A DNA stretch of 64,000 nt from Adiantum capillus-veneris (Eukaryota > Streptophyta > Polypodiopsida > Polypodiales > Pteridaceae): the NCBI GenBank assembly GCA_014529385.2, contig JABFUD020000228.1:62001-126000 (forward strand). Reading direction: 5' to 3'. The translations under genes and the position numbers were made by a program. The notes under the pieces were generated by a model. The model searched no databases. It had not been told where the DNA came from and saw nothing but the letters and a program-made list of their open reading frames with translations. Shown piece after piece: positions 41,794 to 54,390 of this stretch; positions within the stretch are counted from its first letter, which is position 1, and every line of letters starts with the position of its first letter.

Positions 41794-42588
41794 TGTTAGG
41801 AAATAAGACGTAGCTAAATAGATAATTGAGTAGATTACTTAATGGAGAGAGACAGATTTACATACACGAGATTGTAGAGTAGAGAGAGAGAGAGAGAGTA
41901 CACACGATATACGTGGTTCACCCAATGTGGGCTACGTCCACGGGAAATCAACCACTCAATGGCTTTAGTACTTCAAAACAAGAAGTAATTTACAAAGGGA
42001 TTATACCCTTAATGGAGCTCCTGCCTTGCTTCACTCTCACCACCTCACACTCACCTTGTTGCATCAACTTCACACTATGAAATGTGTGTAGAAATGGCCT
42101 CCTTTTATAGGCCAAAAGGGCTGCCCTCTCTTATGAGAGACAGCCATGTGTAGCCGCCCTTGTGCGAATAAGTCCAAATCGGACCCTCCAATCCGCCCAT
42201 GTGTGGCCGCCCTTGAGAAGACAAGTCCGCTTTTGAATTCGGCCACCGGCCACCGGCCATTGAATTCGCTTCCGACCACCGGCCACCGGCCATCGGCCAT
42301 TGACTATCGACCATCAGCCAACCGACCGGTTGTTTTCCGACCACTTTCCGGCCGCCGTCCGGCCATAATATTCCGGCGAAAAAGAATATTCTGGCGAAAA
42401 AAAAAAGTCTCGGGGGCCTCCGCCCCCGAGGCCTTTAAAGTTGCCCCTAATTCTTGTCCGTCAAAATTTTGGTTTCCGGTGAGTGATTTTCCTTCATGCA
42501 CGATGGCTTCTCCTCATAATGAGGGCCTTACAAATGTGCGCTTTTACCACAGAAAATTACAAGGGTAAATCAGGCTCCATACTTAACA
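41794..42588 (-). repeat. 5' LTR of copia C, 795 bp
   Basis: Collinear with 37014-37778. It carries a GC palindrome (42409-42430) not present in the other LTR. The TATA box is CTATAAAAGG on the minus strand at 42101-42110. Confidence 0.95.
42101..42110 (-). promoter_or_regulatory. Probable TATA box of copia C
   Basis: CTATAAAAGG on the minus strand in the 5' LTR, also present in the 3' LTR. It is the expected core promoter for the element RNA. Confidence 0.6.
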
Positions 42589-42887
42589 GGACTTACATGC
42601 CTTTTTGGACTCAGATTGGGCTGGTTGTTTTGACACGCGAGTATCAACAAGTGGTTTTTGTTTTATGCTTGACAATTCATGTATATCATGGTTGAGCAAG
42701 AAGCAACCTACTGTGGCCACTTGGAGTTGTGAGGCTGAGTACAGGGCAGTCTTCACAGCTACGATTGAGTGTGTATGGCTCAGATGCCTTATGCCTGATT
42801 TGGGTGTTGGACAAGACACTACCAACACTATCTACATTGACAGTTAGGGCGCATTGGCTTGCGAGGAACCCAGTTTTTCATATTCAC
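42589..42887 (+). pseudogene. Copia B: RNase H, first part
   Basis: It starts with the GGACT duplication and continues HAFLDSDWAGCFDTRVSTSG (catalytic Asp), KKQPTVATWSCEAEYRAVFT (Glu) and DLGVGQDTTNTIYIDS. Then come a stop and a one-base shift to ARNPVFHIH. It is cut at 42887 by the solo LTR. Confidence 0.87.
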
Positions 42888-44480
42888 TGTAACATTTAAT
42901 GGCCTAATAACTTATGTGTAGCGGAAATTAGCATGAACATAGTGGGAATTTCATTAGAATAGATTCCTAATGAGAATTACAAGAGTGCTTGGGTGGAGAG
43001 AGAGAGCAACAAAAAGCATAACACCTAGTTAGATAGCATCGACAATACTTTCAAAAGAGAGAGAAATTAAGCTATTGACAACAGTTGAGGACTGGAATTT
43101 CATGGAGCCGGTCCCCCCTCCAAAAGGCTTTGTATTATGGTTTCTCCCATCAAGAGAGACATTGTACAATACAATTCTTTGTGTTCCTTCAAGACTAGCC
43201 AGTGCAATGAAGATGGAAACTTCATGCACTAAGCAAAACACTTAACAAACACAACTTGAATTATCCCCGTTCTTAGACCCAAGACCTCACACACCTTCGA
43301 AGATGGTGAGAGCTAGCAGGGTATGAGAGTAGATTGAGAGGAAGAAGGAGTATCTTACGAGAAAGATGTACATCTCCTCACATAATCACTCATATTAGCA
43401 TAGCTTAGCTTAGTAATTAGCTTGGTAGAGGAGATGAGCATGCATTGAAGCTTGGCTCTTGGTTGGATTTGCATCCACATGCCAAGAGAGTGTTGATGTA
43501 GGCTTCTATCTCACAAGCTTGGAGTAGGTGATGAGTTCTCCATTAAAGCTTGGGAAGAGATAGTCTTCTCTTTCTTCACACATGAGATTGTGTGAGTGTG
43601 TGTGTGATAATGCCTTGCAAAAATCATCCCCCTCTCTCTCTTGGGCGAGCCCTCTTGCTAATTGCTCTTGTTGAAGCCTCATTGGCCCTCCCCAAGTCAA
43701 GCCAATTACAATTAAGCAGCATAAGTGATAGCCTTTTGACATGTGTCCCCCTTTTCCCTTTTGTGAGAGCTTTAGGTAATTAAATAATTAAACTAAACTC
43801 TCATTGGACCCCTTTGCCTCCTAGCCAATAGGAATCAGGCAAGCCATGGGGCTCCTGAATGCTCATTGGACCCCTTGGGAGACTGCCTAATAGTCTTCTA
43901 GGAGACTTAATTCTCATTGGTTTCTTTTATTAAATGTTTTTAAATTAATTAAACTAGATTTACTCTATCTTAATTCTCATTGGTCCACTTCAAGGGTCAT
44001 CCAATAGGAATTGGGCACACCTTGTGGGCATCTGGGCTAGGGAGCTGACATGTGTCCCTAATTCCCTTTGTGTAAAGGGGCTTGTGTGTGTGTGTGTGTG
44101 GCTTTCTCTCTCATCCCCTAGAAGAAGGGCTCGCCCCCTCCCATGTAGGGATGTGCATTGACTTTGGAGAGCACACAAAGCATCCAATTCCCCCTAAGCT
44201 TTAACCCTTTGGACACAACCTTTGAATTTTGGAACCTTAGCATTTTGGAAGTCTTAATGGGCTGAACCTTAGGGTCTTTTTAGCCCATTGTTGCACATGG
44301 CTCTTTTGCAGATGGCCCCCCCTTTGGATCCCTATTTTCCCTCCTTTGGATCCCTACTGTGGCCGGTCTGCTAGCTTAACCAATATTCTAGCTTTTTCTC
44401 CCCTAGCACTTCCCCACATTAAATGATCAGTTTAATATGAGAAAATCATTTAGGAGAATTAGATATTGATTATTATGACA
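42888..44480. mobile_element. Solo LTR, 1593 bp
   Basis: It begins TGTAACATTTAATGG and ends TTATTATGACA, so TG...CA with TGT/ACA inverted ends. Perfect TTCAC duplications flank it at 42883-42887 and 44481-44485, within copia B RNase H. No coding frame is recognised inside. It most likely remains from recombination between two LTRs. Four (A/T)CTCATTGG-type boxes occur at about 43800-43985. Confidence 0.8.
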
Positions 44481-44810
44481 TTCACACAAAGCACATTGAG
44501 GTGCATTACCACTATGTCAGGGAGAAGCTCTCAGCAAGAGAGATCAACTTGGCTTATGTGCCAACACAGGACACCCTTGCAGATCTTTTCACAAAGGCAT
44601 TGTCTCTTGAGAAGCTTCAAGCTTTCAACAAAGCTTTGGGCTTACTCCCCTTTGTGGACTGATCATGTCCTCAGGGCATGGCACTTACCTTTACTCATGT
44701 GCCAGCTGTCCTTCACCGCATCACTCCAGGGGGGATTTACTCAGGGGGGCATGGCACTTCCCTTTACTCATGTGCCAGCTGTCCTTCACCGCATCACTCC
44801 AGGGGGGATT
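44481..44810 (+). pseudogene. Copia B: RNase H end and duplicated polypurine tract
   Basis: It reads TKHIEVHYHYVREKLSAREI, then AYVPTQDTLADLFTKALSLE, the conserved RNase H tail, followed by non-coding DNA. A 73-bp unit at 44677-44749 is repeated at 44750-44811, giving two AGGGGGGATTT polypurine tracts (44728 and 44801), of which the second abuts the LTR. Copia A has a single copy. Confidence 0.85.
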
Positions 44811-45037
44811 TGTTACCATACACATGTGGTAGTGATGTGTGTGAACACACTAGGACCCCCGGGCATTTTTTCCCTCTTTAGGAGGTTTTTTCCCCCGTGC
44901 ATTGTATATACGCCCATCACTCTAGGGCTATCCATCTTTTCCATTGCACACTAAGTAACACACTCTCTATTGTGTGCCTTGAGCTTCCTTCGTCTTCTCC
45001 AAGCTATGTGAGTTTCTCTGCAACCCTGATTCCAACA
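44811..45037 (+). repeat. 3' LTR of copia B, 227 bp
   Basis: TGTTACCATACACATG to TGATTCCAACA. It matches the copia A LTR (7949-8173) along its length. Confidence 0.82.
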
Positions 45038-45654
45038 ACCATTTCCAGTTGTTAAGACAATTTTTGCCTTCTTATCCCCTCAAAAATGGCCTCCCACTGA
45101 TTCCTTCATGTGCCTACTATAGGATTGGAAAATACATGCCTTTGGTTGCACATGTCTTGAGCTGATTGTCCTTTCCTCTCTTATATAGTTGATTTTCAAT
45201 TAGCGCAAAATCTCAAACCTCTATTTCTATGGCCCTTTGTCGTGCTCTAGAGGTGTTTTCAAGAAACTTTCTCGTTTGTCAGGTAGTCAGTTATATATTG
45301 GCTCCATTTTGGTGCAATTGTTATGTGAAATAGTGTTTCATGTTCTATCGTGTATGTTCTACCAATGGTTTAGACCTGTAGGTTGCACAGTTAGTAATGT
45401 ACTCCCGAACACCAATACATATATTTGGTCAGTAAATTCCTAACTGTTGCAAGCATTGGTATGTTTTCTATTGCGAGCAATGAAATTATAAGTCTTGAAC
45501 ACCCGCTTCCAAAATATAATAGTCATACTCTTCTAGACTTATGCATAATCATAAAATTTTGTTTGAGCCTAAATGATACAAACGTTCATCAATTAATTGG
45601 AAATACATTGATTGTCGAGCCATTCATCTTTTAAGTTCATGCCCTTTCTATCAA
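45038..45654. other. Unassigned gap
   Basis: AT-rich sequence between the copia B LTR and the family-D gypsy RNase H fragment. Short frames such as 45237-45443 show no recognisable protein. No LTR, TIR or duplication was seen. Confidence 0.4.
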
Positions 45655-45990
45655 ACTCACCCCCATAGGATACAAAATTGACTATCTCCTGAGACTATTT
45701 TGGTATCATTTCAACGTTGAAAAGATATACGTCAGGGATGTCATCGTCTACCCCTTTTGAAGCTTCTCCATTTGGAAATCTAGAAAGGTGATCTACTCAT
45801 AGATGCATCTTCCCTTTTTCAACCACAATAGTAAAATGAAACTCTAGTAATATGATAAACCATCGTACAATTATTTTGATATTGCAGGGTTTGTTTACAA
45901 GGTCTAAGAGGCCTTGATGATCGGAGAAAAGCACGAATTTATTTGCAAGGAGATAATGCCAAAATTTCTTAACAGCATCAGATTTAAATG
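45655..45990 (-). pseudogene. Gypsy family D copy 1: RNase H and start of integrase
   Basis: The minus strand reads AVKKFWHYLLANKFVLFSDH, LVNKPC, RWFIILLEFHFTIV and, after a stop, VDHLSRFPNGEASKGVDDD. It parallels the intact gypsy element at 24250-23960 but is clearly another family (FSDHQGLLDLV instead of YVDHQALLYLV). Two stops are present. It ends abruptly near 45990 where the 46018-46300 repeat begins; the RT core that should precede it is missing. Confidence 0.75.
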
Positions 45991-46017
45991 GATCATATGA
46001 TGGAAAATCGTAGGAGC

Positions 46018-46300
46018 TACTCGTTTCAGGTCTTTATATGACCATGCCTTGGGGGGTTCACCTCTTAGACATGTTAGTTACCACGTGAGTTCAAATGAAT
46101 GGGTTTTATAAATGGAATTTTTTTAAAATTTTAACTGGAATATATTAATAGAAGAGGTTTTTTAATTGATTTTAGAGAAAAACCTGTAAGTTTTTGAAGA
46201 AAAAGGGGTCATTTTATTACCTTAAGCATGACAATAAAGCTTTTTTTTAATACCCTTTGAGCGCACGCTATATGAATAATTCTTAAAGGTGCACCCCCGA
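46018..46300. repeat. Repeat R2, copy 1 (about 260 bp)
   Basis: The sequence from CTTGGGGGGTTCACC to GAGGACCAAGC is related to 58600-58885, with similar ends and patchy similarity inside. Its ends are partly inverted (CTTGG...GGTTCACCT against AGGTGCACC...CCAAG). In this place it replaces the RT core of the gypsy copy; in the other place it lies at the end of a longer insertion. Confidence 0.5.
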
Positions 46301-46926
46301 GGACCAAGCGAACACATCCTTGTACTCCTTGAGAAGACTTATGAGCTTCTCCTTCTCTTTTGAATTTAGATCTGTTGCTATGTAGGCTGGCCGTGGCTCT
46401 TCTCCGGATCTTGCCAAGTCTATCATCTTTGCATCCTCAGGCCCATCATAGGACTCTTTGTCCTTTCACTCTTGTAGAGATTGTGTCATCACTACCTTTT
46501 GATCTTGGATAGTGAACTTTCTGTAGTAGGATGGCACACTCATTTTTGTCCGCATTTTTCTTGTCTTCTCCTTCCCCACTTTCTACCTCCGTTGTCCATA
46601 CTTCCCTAAGCGTTTTCTTAGGCTCTTGGTACGTCTTCTTTCTCTCCACCTTGGTCCATTTAGTTTCTCCAAACTCATTTAATCTTGGTTCTTTTGTTTG
46701 TTTGTGTTTTGTTTTAGATTTCAACTTTTTGGTTTGTTCTCACGGGTTTCTTATACTCTCTTTTGTTTTTGGATCTTGAGCTTTAGAGAACCTTCTAGAT
46801 ATCTTGTCCTTGACACAATCTTCAGTCTTTACAAGCATCAAAATCTATGTTTTATCCCTTACCCTAAGCATAGGGTTCTCTCTTGGTTTGTTTTTAGCTC
46901 TCTTTTTCTTGTAGCACTCTTGACGT
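46290..46926 (-). pseudogene. Gypsy family D copy 1: region between protease and RT
   Basis: The minus strand reads DLNSKEKEKLISLLKEYKDV and FAWSS, the start of gypsy RT, preceded by a lysine-rich, low-complexity linker (KSKTKHKQTKEPRLNEFGET). It stops at the R2 repeat before the RT catalytic parts. Its upstream neighbour is the protease region at 52278 and above; TR-GAG-2 lies between. Confidence 0.65.
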
Positions 46927-48215
46927 TGGTGCAGCCACAATTGGTTGACCACAAAAAATGGCATGAGAAGGTATATGCAGATAACATATGCATGGAAAAG
47001 AGCAGGAGCAGCTACAAAGATCTTGTGTAGGAAGGTAGCAGTGGATGTGCATGGTTGATGCGGTTTATAGGTCAAGAAGGGCTCCAAAAAGGGCTAATTT
47101 GGATGGAAGATAAAAGAGCTTCAAGGTGAAGTCTTTTTGCCAAGAAATGTAGAGCTTGATTTGTTGAAGGAGTAGGTCTAGACAATTCATCAAACAGAGC
47201 TACAAAGTCTAAGATATTTGAGTTTGAACGTGAGTGCATTGCATATCTGAGGCGGGACGGGGCAGATGGTGCAAGTAGTCTAAGCTAGTTTCAATGGATA
47301 AATGCATAGTGCTTTGATTTATGGAGCCTACAATTCTTTTTAGATCGGAAATCTAAGTCACGGATATCAATATACGGAGCTTTGAAGTTGTGTCGAGAGC
47401 CAATTTGTGACAATTTGATTGCTTGGAAAAGCGTGCCATATGGAGGTTTTTAGAGATTGGCAGGGTTTGGGGGAAGTATTATGCAATGTATGGAGCTAAA
47501 GAGAACTAACTACTCACCAAATGGAGCTACGAGCTGCGAGTTATGGCCGGTCAATGTCTGGGTGCAGTCACTCGGGGTTGGCTATAAATGGTTTCCTTGC
47601 ATTTTTGTAGCCTCGGTTTGTAGCCTTAGAGATCTTGGAATATGGAAAGGTAGAGAGGGAATTGAAGTCAATAATGCACACTTTATTGGTGGCATTATGG
47701 ATTTTGGGTTGGATTTGTGGGTAGTGAATGGCAGGGCATCGAATGCGGGAAAAATAATGTTTTATTTTTAATTAAGTTAGAGAGTTTTTGTGAACTCTAG
47801 AGGCTTTTGGAGGCCAAGACACTGTAGGGCCTCCATGTGGAGATGGCAAGAGCCCACATGCCCATCCCATGGCCGGAAAGATAGGGTATTTAGGGCAATT
47901 CATGAGGCCATTTGAAAGAGATGATGGGAGAGGGGAGCTCCCCCTTGGCGTGGCTATGGAGTCTTTGTTGAGGTGCTGCTCTTGCACGCAGGGCGGCCCT
48001 TTGGGTGCAGTCGGGTGTAGCTTGGCATTGTTTTGGCCGAGAGTGGTGGTGCAGCAATGGCTGACTGCAGACATGGTGGCACGCAGGTGATGACATAGTA
48101 GTCTCGTACGGGCGAGGTCCCACGCCTGCAATGTGGCCCTTTTTTTGAAAGCAAGGGAGGGGGGGCCCACTAGCGATGTCGCTAGAACTTTGGGGACTAT
48201 CCCATACCATCCTGG

Positions 48216-48248
<33 letters not shown>

Positions 48249-48680
48249 CCAAGGCCAAGATGGAAAAAACAAGGGTGGACAAGGCCGAACAAGGGGAGGT
48301 TTCATGTGCACGAGTGAGAGAGAGAGGATAGAATCTTGCCGATGTGGCCCATGAAAATATGCCTAAAATGAACATGCCATGTGGGTGCAGTGCACAAAAT
48401 ACCAAAAGAAGCTCAAGTTGAATGCACAAGCAGATTAAGAACCCACTTTTTTCTTTTTTGGCTTAGCCACTCCTATAAAAGGAGATGCACATGGAGTGAT
48501 GACGTCTGTTAGGTGCGTTGCAAAGCGTGTGTGTGTATGGTCGTGTGCAATGGGTGGTTTTCTTGCAAATAGTATGGTGTTTTGAAGATGAACTCTAGTG
48601 GATTGGGGCACTGTGTATACCCTGGGCTATAGTGAGGCATCGTGTTGTGTTCTAGGTGTGTTCCCCATCCCCCCTTTCCA
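46927..48680 (+). repeat. 5' LTR of TR-GAG-2, 1754 bp
   Basis: It matches 50170-52277 with many substitutions. It has a TATA box (TATAAAAGG, 48474-48482) and a short (GA)n run at about 48221-48246. Confidence 0.82.
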
Positions 48681-48704
48681 TCTTTTGGTTCCCCCATGGA
48701 GGAG
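48681..48704 (+). promoter_or_regulatory. Primer-binding-site region of TR-GAG-2
   Basis: TCTTTTGGTTCCCCCATGGA follows the LTR. It resembles the TR-GAG-1 region (TTTGGTGCCCCCACGGAGGA). The ATG at 48696 inside it is in frame with gag, so primer site and gag start may overlap. Confidence 0.5.
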
Positions 48705-49381
48705 CTATGTGACGCTGCTATTTGAATTTTGAAGCGGTGTTTGGTAGCTGATAAGGTGATTCCAATAAGGTGGTTGGCGAATGGTCGAAGTGTTCAGTGG
48801 TCGAGTTTGAAGCTGGAAAAAATGGTGGAGCCAGGTTTTGGCCCCATATTTACGGGGGTTGAAGATCCTGATGATTGGTTAGCAGATTTTGAGCTATGGC
48901 TACTGTCAATGCATATGTTGACGGATGCAAAAAAGCTATAGACGGTGCCATTGTTGATGCGTAGACATGCTAAGATTTGGTTTGATGGTTTAAAAAGCAA
49001 TGATAAAGGATCATGGCAGGAGCTGCAAAATCCATTTTTGGAGCGGTTTTGTGAGGTGATTACTCCGGAAGAAGCTGGTGCAATGTTGAAGGCGGTATGC
49101 CAAGACGCAAGTTTTTTCTTGAGTAGTTTGAAGCCTATTGGAAGCAGTTAGAGATTTCTATTGGGGTAAAAGAAAATCAGTATTTGAAGATGTTGAAGCT
49201 GCTAGAGTGCTTGCATCCGAGGATTCGAGAAAAGGTCAAGTACGGTGCAGATACTTATGAGGACATGGTCTATCTTGCAAATATGAAGAGCAATAAGGTG
49301 AATAGAAAGCTGGAATTGAGTGTGTTGGAGCCTCCAGATTATGTGCCTATTGTAGTAGTAGTAGAGTGTTCTTTGATTTGA
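48696..49381 (+). pseudogene. TR-GAG-2 gag, broken
   Basis: The likely start is ATG 48696 (MEELCDAAI), then a stop at 48723. In the same frame follow FTGVEDPDDWLADFELWLLS and, after another stop, VPLLMRRHAKIWFDGLKSND. Next come WQELQNPFLERFCEVI and, in other frames, KLLECLHPRIREKVKYGADT. These are the parts of a retrotransposon gag domain, related in layout to the TR-GAG-1 gag (FVKRFG, LREKVKERF). No zinc knuckle, protease or RT is seen before the 3' LTR. It is inactive. Confidence 0.65.
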
Positions 49382-49825
49382 CCAAAGGCGGTTCCTGTTG
49401 TTTGAAGTGCAGAGCCTATGGAGGTAAGGCCTATGGTTGGTTATGCTCCTTGGAGGTTTCCGATTTGGAATGTGTTTTTGCTGATGGTGGATGAGCTTGT
49501 CAACAAAGAGAAGCCCCATGTTGAAGTGAACCAGGGACAAAAGCGATAGCAAATTTTGAGGTTCTAGAGAGAATTTAAGAGGTAAATCATGTTCTTGTGG
49601 AAAGCTTGTATGAAAAGGTAGCAGGGTGCAATTAGGTTGCAAATACTAAGGGTTCAAAAGGGGATGAAGAAAGTGTGCAAAGCCATAAGGATGGTCAAGC
49701 ATTTGTGGAGTAGCAAGCGGATGAAGATGCACATATAGAGTCGGTATATGATGCCAATTGGGAAGAAAATACAAGCTCAAGTTGTTGGGAGACAAGCGAG
49801 GAGGATAGAGCAGATGTATCCACAT

Positions 49826-49865
49826 CTCCTTGCCATAGGATGTGTCCAAATCCTATGGCAAGGAG
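49826..49865. other. Perfect 16-bp inverted repeat with 8-base loop
   Basis: CTCCTTGCCATAGGAT (49826-49841) and ATCCTATGGCAAGGAG (49850-49865) are exact complements. They lie in the non-gag internal part of TR-GAG-2 and would form a strong hairpin in its RNA. The surrounding sequence is decayed, so a perfect stem stands out. Confidence 0.9.
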
Positions 49866-50169
49866 AGGGATGCATGGAGTACTGAAGGCAAACCTATATA
49901 CATGATGGGCTATGTGCTGGGGTATATCACTATGGTAAGTGGTTACAAATGGGTGGAAAGAATAAATGGTAGGCTTTTGATCCAAGTGGAAGATAGGATG
50001 TGATGCACGGGGTGGGGCAACCCAGTTGAAGGTTTGGCATTAGACTGTAATAAGACTATGTATCTATGGTTCTGGTTTGTTGATAGTGTGTGCCAAGTTT
50101 TGAATTTAGAAGTGGAATAAAGCTCTTTTTTTGTTGAACATAAATGTTCAAGTAGGGAGTGGTCAATGA

Positions 50170-52277
<2,108 letters not shown>

Positions 52278-53510
52278 ACGTCTAGGGTTTCAATTTGGAA
52301 AATTATAAAACCGGACATTTGCTATCGTTTCTTCTTGTTCACTTGGGCTATCAAAGCATTCAATATCCGCATCATCTTCTCATTTAAAATGCTTTGGAGA
52401 GTTGTAAAACTCTTCTTCCTCTCCTTTTACCATTTTATCACCCTTGGGTTGTTCCGAGGATACCTCTCCTTATTCCCCTTGTACCACATGACCAGAAAAT
52501 ACATAACCACATCATATCCGTCCTTGTCGTAGAACCTTGTTGTGGGCTCATCTGAAATAGCACACACATCTAGGGTTCCTAGAATATGAGTCCATTCCAA
52601 TGGCTCTAGTGCTTCCTCAGGAAAGGGTTTAGAAATGTATTCCTTATCTTTGATAGCTCTTTTGAGAATAAAATCTTCTCGCTTCAAGCTCCCACAATGT
52701 GATGCACCACACATCCATAGATCTTTGGGATTACCTAACCATACTAGAAGCTCTGATCCTAGTAATGTAACTGAATCAAACTTCTCAATAGGGGTTCGGC
52801 TCAGGTCTTTGTAACTATAGTCTTTAAGGTTTATGTGTGTTGTGGTTTCCATGTGTCTGAGATATATGTGATCATATCCCCAATCTTGAACCATCTTCAA
52901 TTGTCACATGAATGGTCGTCCAAGTATGATTTTGTAGTTGTTCTTCTTGCCAAAGTCCACAATAAAAAAGGTTTTCTCATACTCAATGCCGCAAGAAGTA
53001 ACATCACTTTTCTCCTTAAGTCCCATGGGTTTTTCCATGTATCCATCGGCTAGTTTCCATTCATCCTCGCTCACAAGGCTGGTTTTCCCCATTTTTTTCA
53101 AATTTCCTTGGTGGTGATAGCAACACTAGCTCCACTATCAAGAATTGTCATGGTTGTCACACTTTGGAATTCTACTGGAAGTGTAGTATTTCCATCTTCA
53201 CCCTTGCAATACTCTTTAGCCTTGTTTAATGGTACATGTCTTGCATTCAATTGAGGTTTTTCCAGTTCTTGAATCTGTGATGTTGGATCGTTTACCCCAG
53301 ACTTCTCAAAGCATTACAAATACTTGTCCACATGTTTGGTCTTATTTGGAGAAACTTTTCTAGCATAATAGTGAAAGTCACATGCATAGACAATATGTCT
53401 ATTAATCCTTTAGAGTCCATAGACTTTTTTGATGAGAGTCTTTGTGATTTCACTACCTTCATGTGTGATTTTGCTTCATACTCTCCCATGTAAGAGGGTA
53501 AGGTTCTCAA
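52278..53510 (-). pseudogene. Gypsy family D copy 1: protease region
   Basis: Frames 53510-53292, 53101-52904 and 52900-52427 read in order: YMGEYEAKSHMKVV, SLVSEDEWKLADGYMEKPMG, SCGIEYEKTFFIVDFGKKNN, YKIILGRPFM and then KMVQDWGYDHIYLRHMETTT. This is a gypsy retropepsin and its C-terminal linker (WLGNPKDLWMCGASHCGSLK). The part with the catalytic Asp (about 53110-53160) is present but frame-shifted. The fuller version is at 60740-61949. The tail runs into the TR-GAG-2 insertion. Confidence 0.75.
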
Positions 53511-54390
53511 AGATTGAGGTTGACTCTCTAAAGATCATATAGACCCTATATCCCTCCAATATGAGCGAATATCTAGATCTACTTAAGATCCTGCCTCAAA
53601 CTCCTCAATTGGTGAAAGAAAGAACCGTTATTGGTTTGGTTAACTCTCTGACTTAACTCTTATGCATTGTTTGCTTCATGTATCTGTCTCCAAATCTTGT
53701 CTAAGCCATAACCCTCTTTGTAGGCATCTAGTATGATAGGATGGAAGCCCTCATATGTCTGATATGTGGTACTCATCACTATCCTAGGCTTTTTTTATCA
53801 ATGTCTTGGGTTCTATTTCAGATGTGGGATTCTCAATGGTTCCTTCAGTTTCATGCCTCGGTGGATTATCGATGTTGAGCTGAAGCTTCTATCCAACTCT
53901 TTGGCTTGCTTGCTGGTGGCTCTAGCAAAGCTTGGGTAGTTTGGATTATTTTTTTACACATCTATAAGCTTTGATTTTCTAACTCAGCGTAAGGATACAT
54001 CATCCATTTTTGTTCTTGGTTTTGGTTAGTTTGAAGCCGCTCTTTGTAGGCTTTCATAAGTGCATCTAGAGGTTCATTCACCTTTTTAACTAATACAAGT
54101 ACTCCCAAACTTGCACCTTTGATCTCTTTTTCTCATTAGATTTAGGGGTATATGGAATTTCTAACTCAAGATTAATTTGATTCTCTAATCTCTTTAACAT
54201 GTTCCTGGTTTGTTTCAACTCCTCCACTAGGGCTGTATGTTCATGTTTCTTCCTAGCTTTCATGCATGCCCTCCTAGCCTTCCAGGTGTTTTGTTAACTT
54301 TTTTATTCATAACTAGGCGCATCTCTTTTGGGTTCCTCAATTATCAATTCTTCCCTTGCTTTTTGAGCTTGCGCTCTTGTGACAACCTGC
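53511..54390 (-). pseudogene. Gypsy family D copy 1: gag-protease linker, heavily decayed
   Basis: No long frame survives, but the DNA is collinear with 57045-57773 of copy 2 and 61952-62800 of copy 3, which encode a charged linker (KARKTRMKARRERE and EKVNETLDALLKAYDV in copy 3). Short matches include TTTGTTCTTGGTTTTGGTTA (about 54008) and CTCCACTAGGG (about 54223). Confidence 0.6.

Larger units (their letters stand above)
37014..42588 (-). mobile_element. Ty1/copia element C, Tork/TNT1-like, nearly complete
   Basis: LTRs at 37014-37778 and 41794-42588 begin TGTTAGGAAATAAG and end TTAACA on the plus strand. Perfect GGACT duplications flank it at 37009-37013 and 42589-42593. On the minus strand the order is 5' LTR, initiator tRNA-Met primer site, one gag-pol frame with few breaks, polypurine tract AAGTGGGAGAC, 3' LTR. 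RT keeps YVDD and integrase keeps its D, D and E. Breaks are stops at 41550 and 40551 and shifts near 39830 and 38310. The LTRs are very similar by eye except for one segment of about 30 bp. It is among the youngest insertions here. Confidence 0.93.
36375..45037 (+). mobile_element. Ty1/copia element B (composite, 5'-truncated)
   Basis: This is a plus-strand sister of copia A. Its pieces are 36375-37013 (RT), 42589-42887 (RNase H) and 44481-45037 (RNase H end and 3' LTR). The gaps are copia C (37014-42588) and a solo LTR (42888-44480), each flanked by 5-bp duplications. It starts abruptly in mid-RT, so gag, protease, integrase and 5' LTR are missing. Shared peptides with A include DLHAFLDSDW and ESTLYVK. 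Confidence 0.87.
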
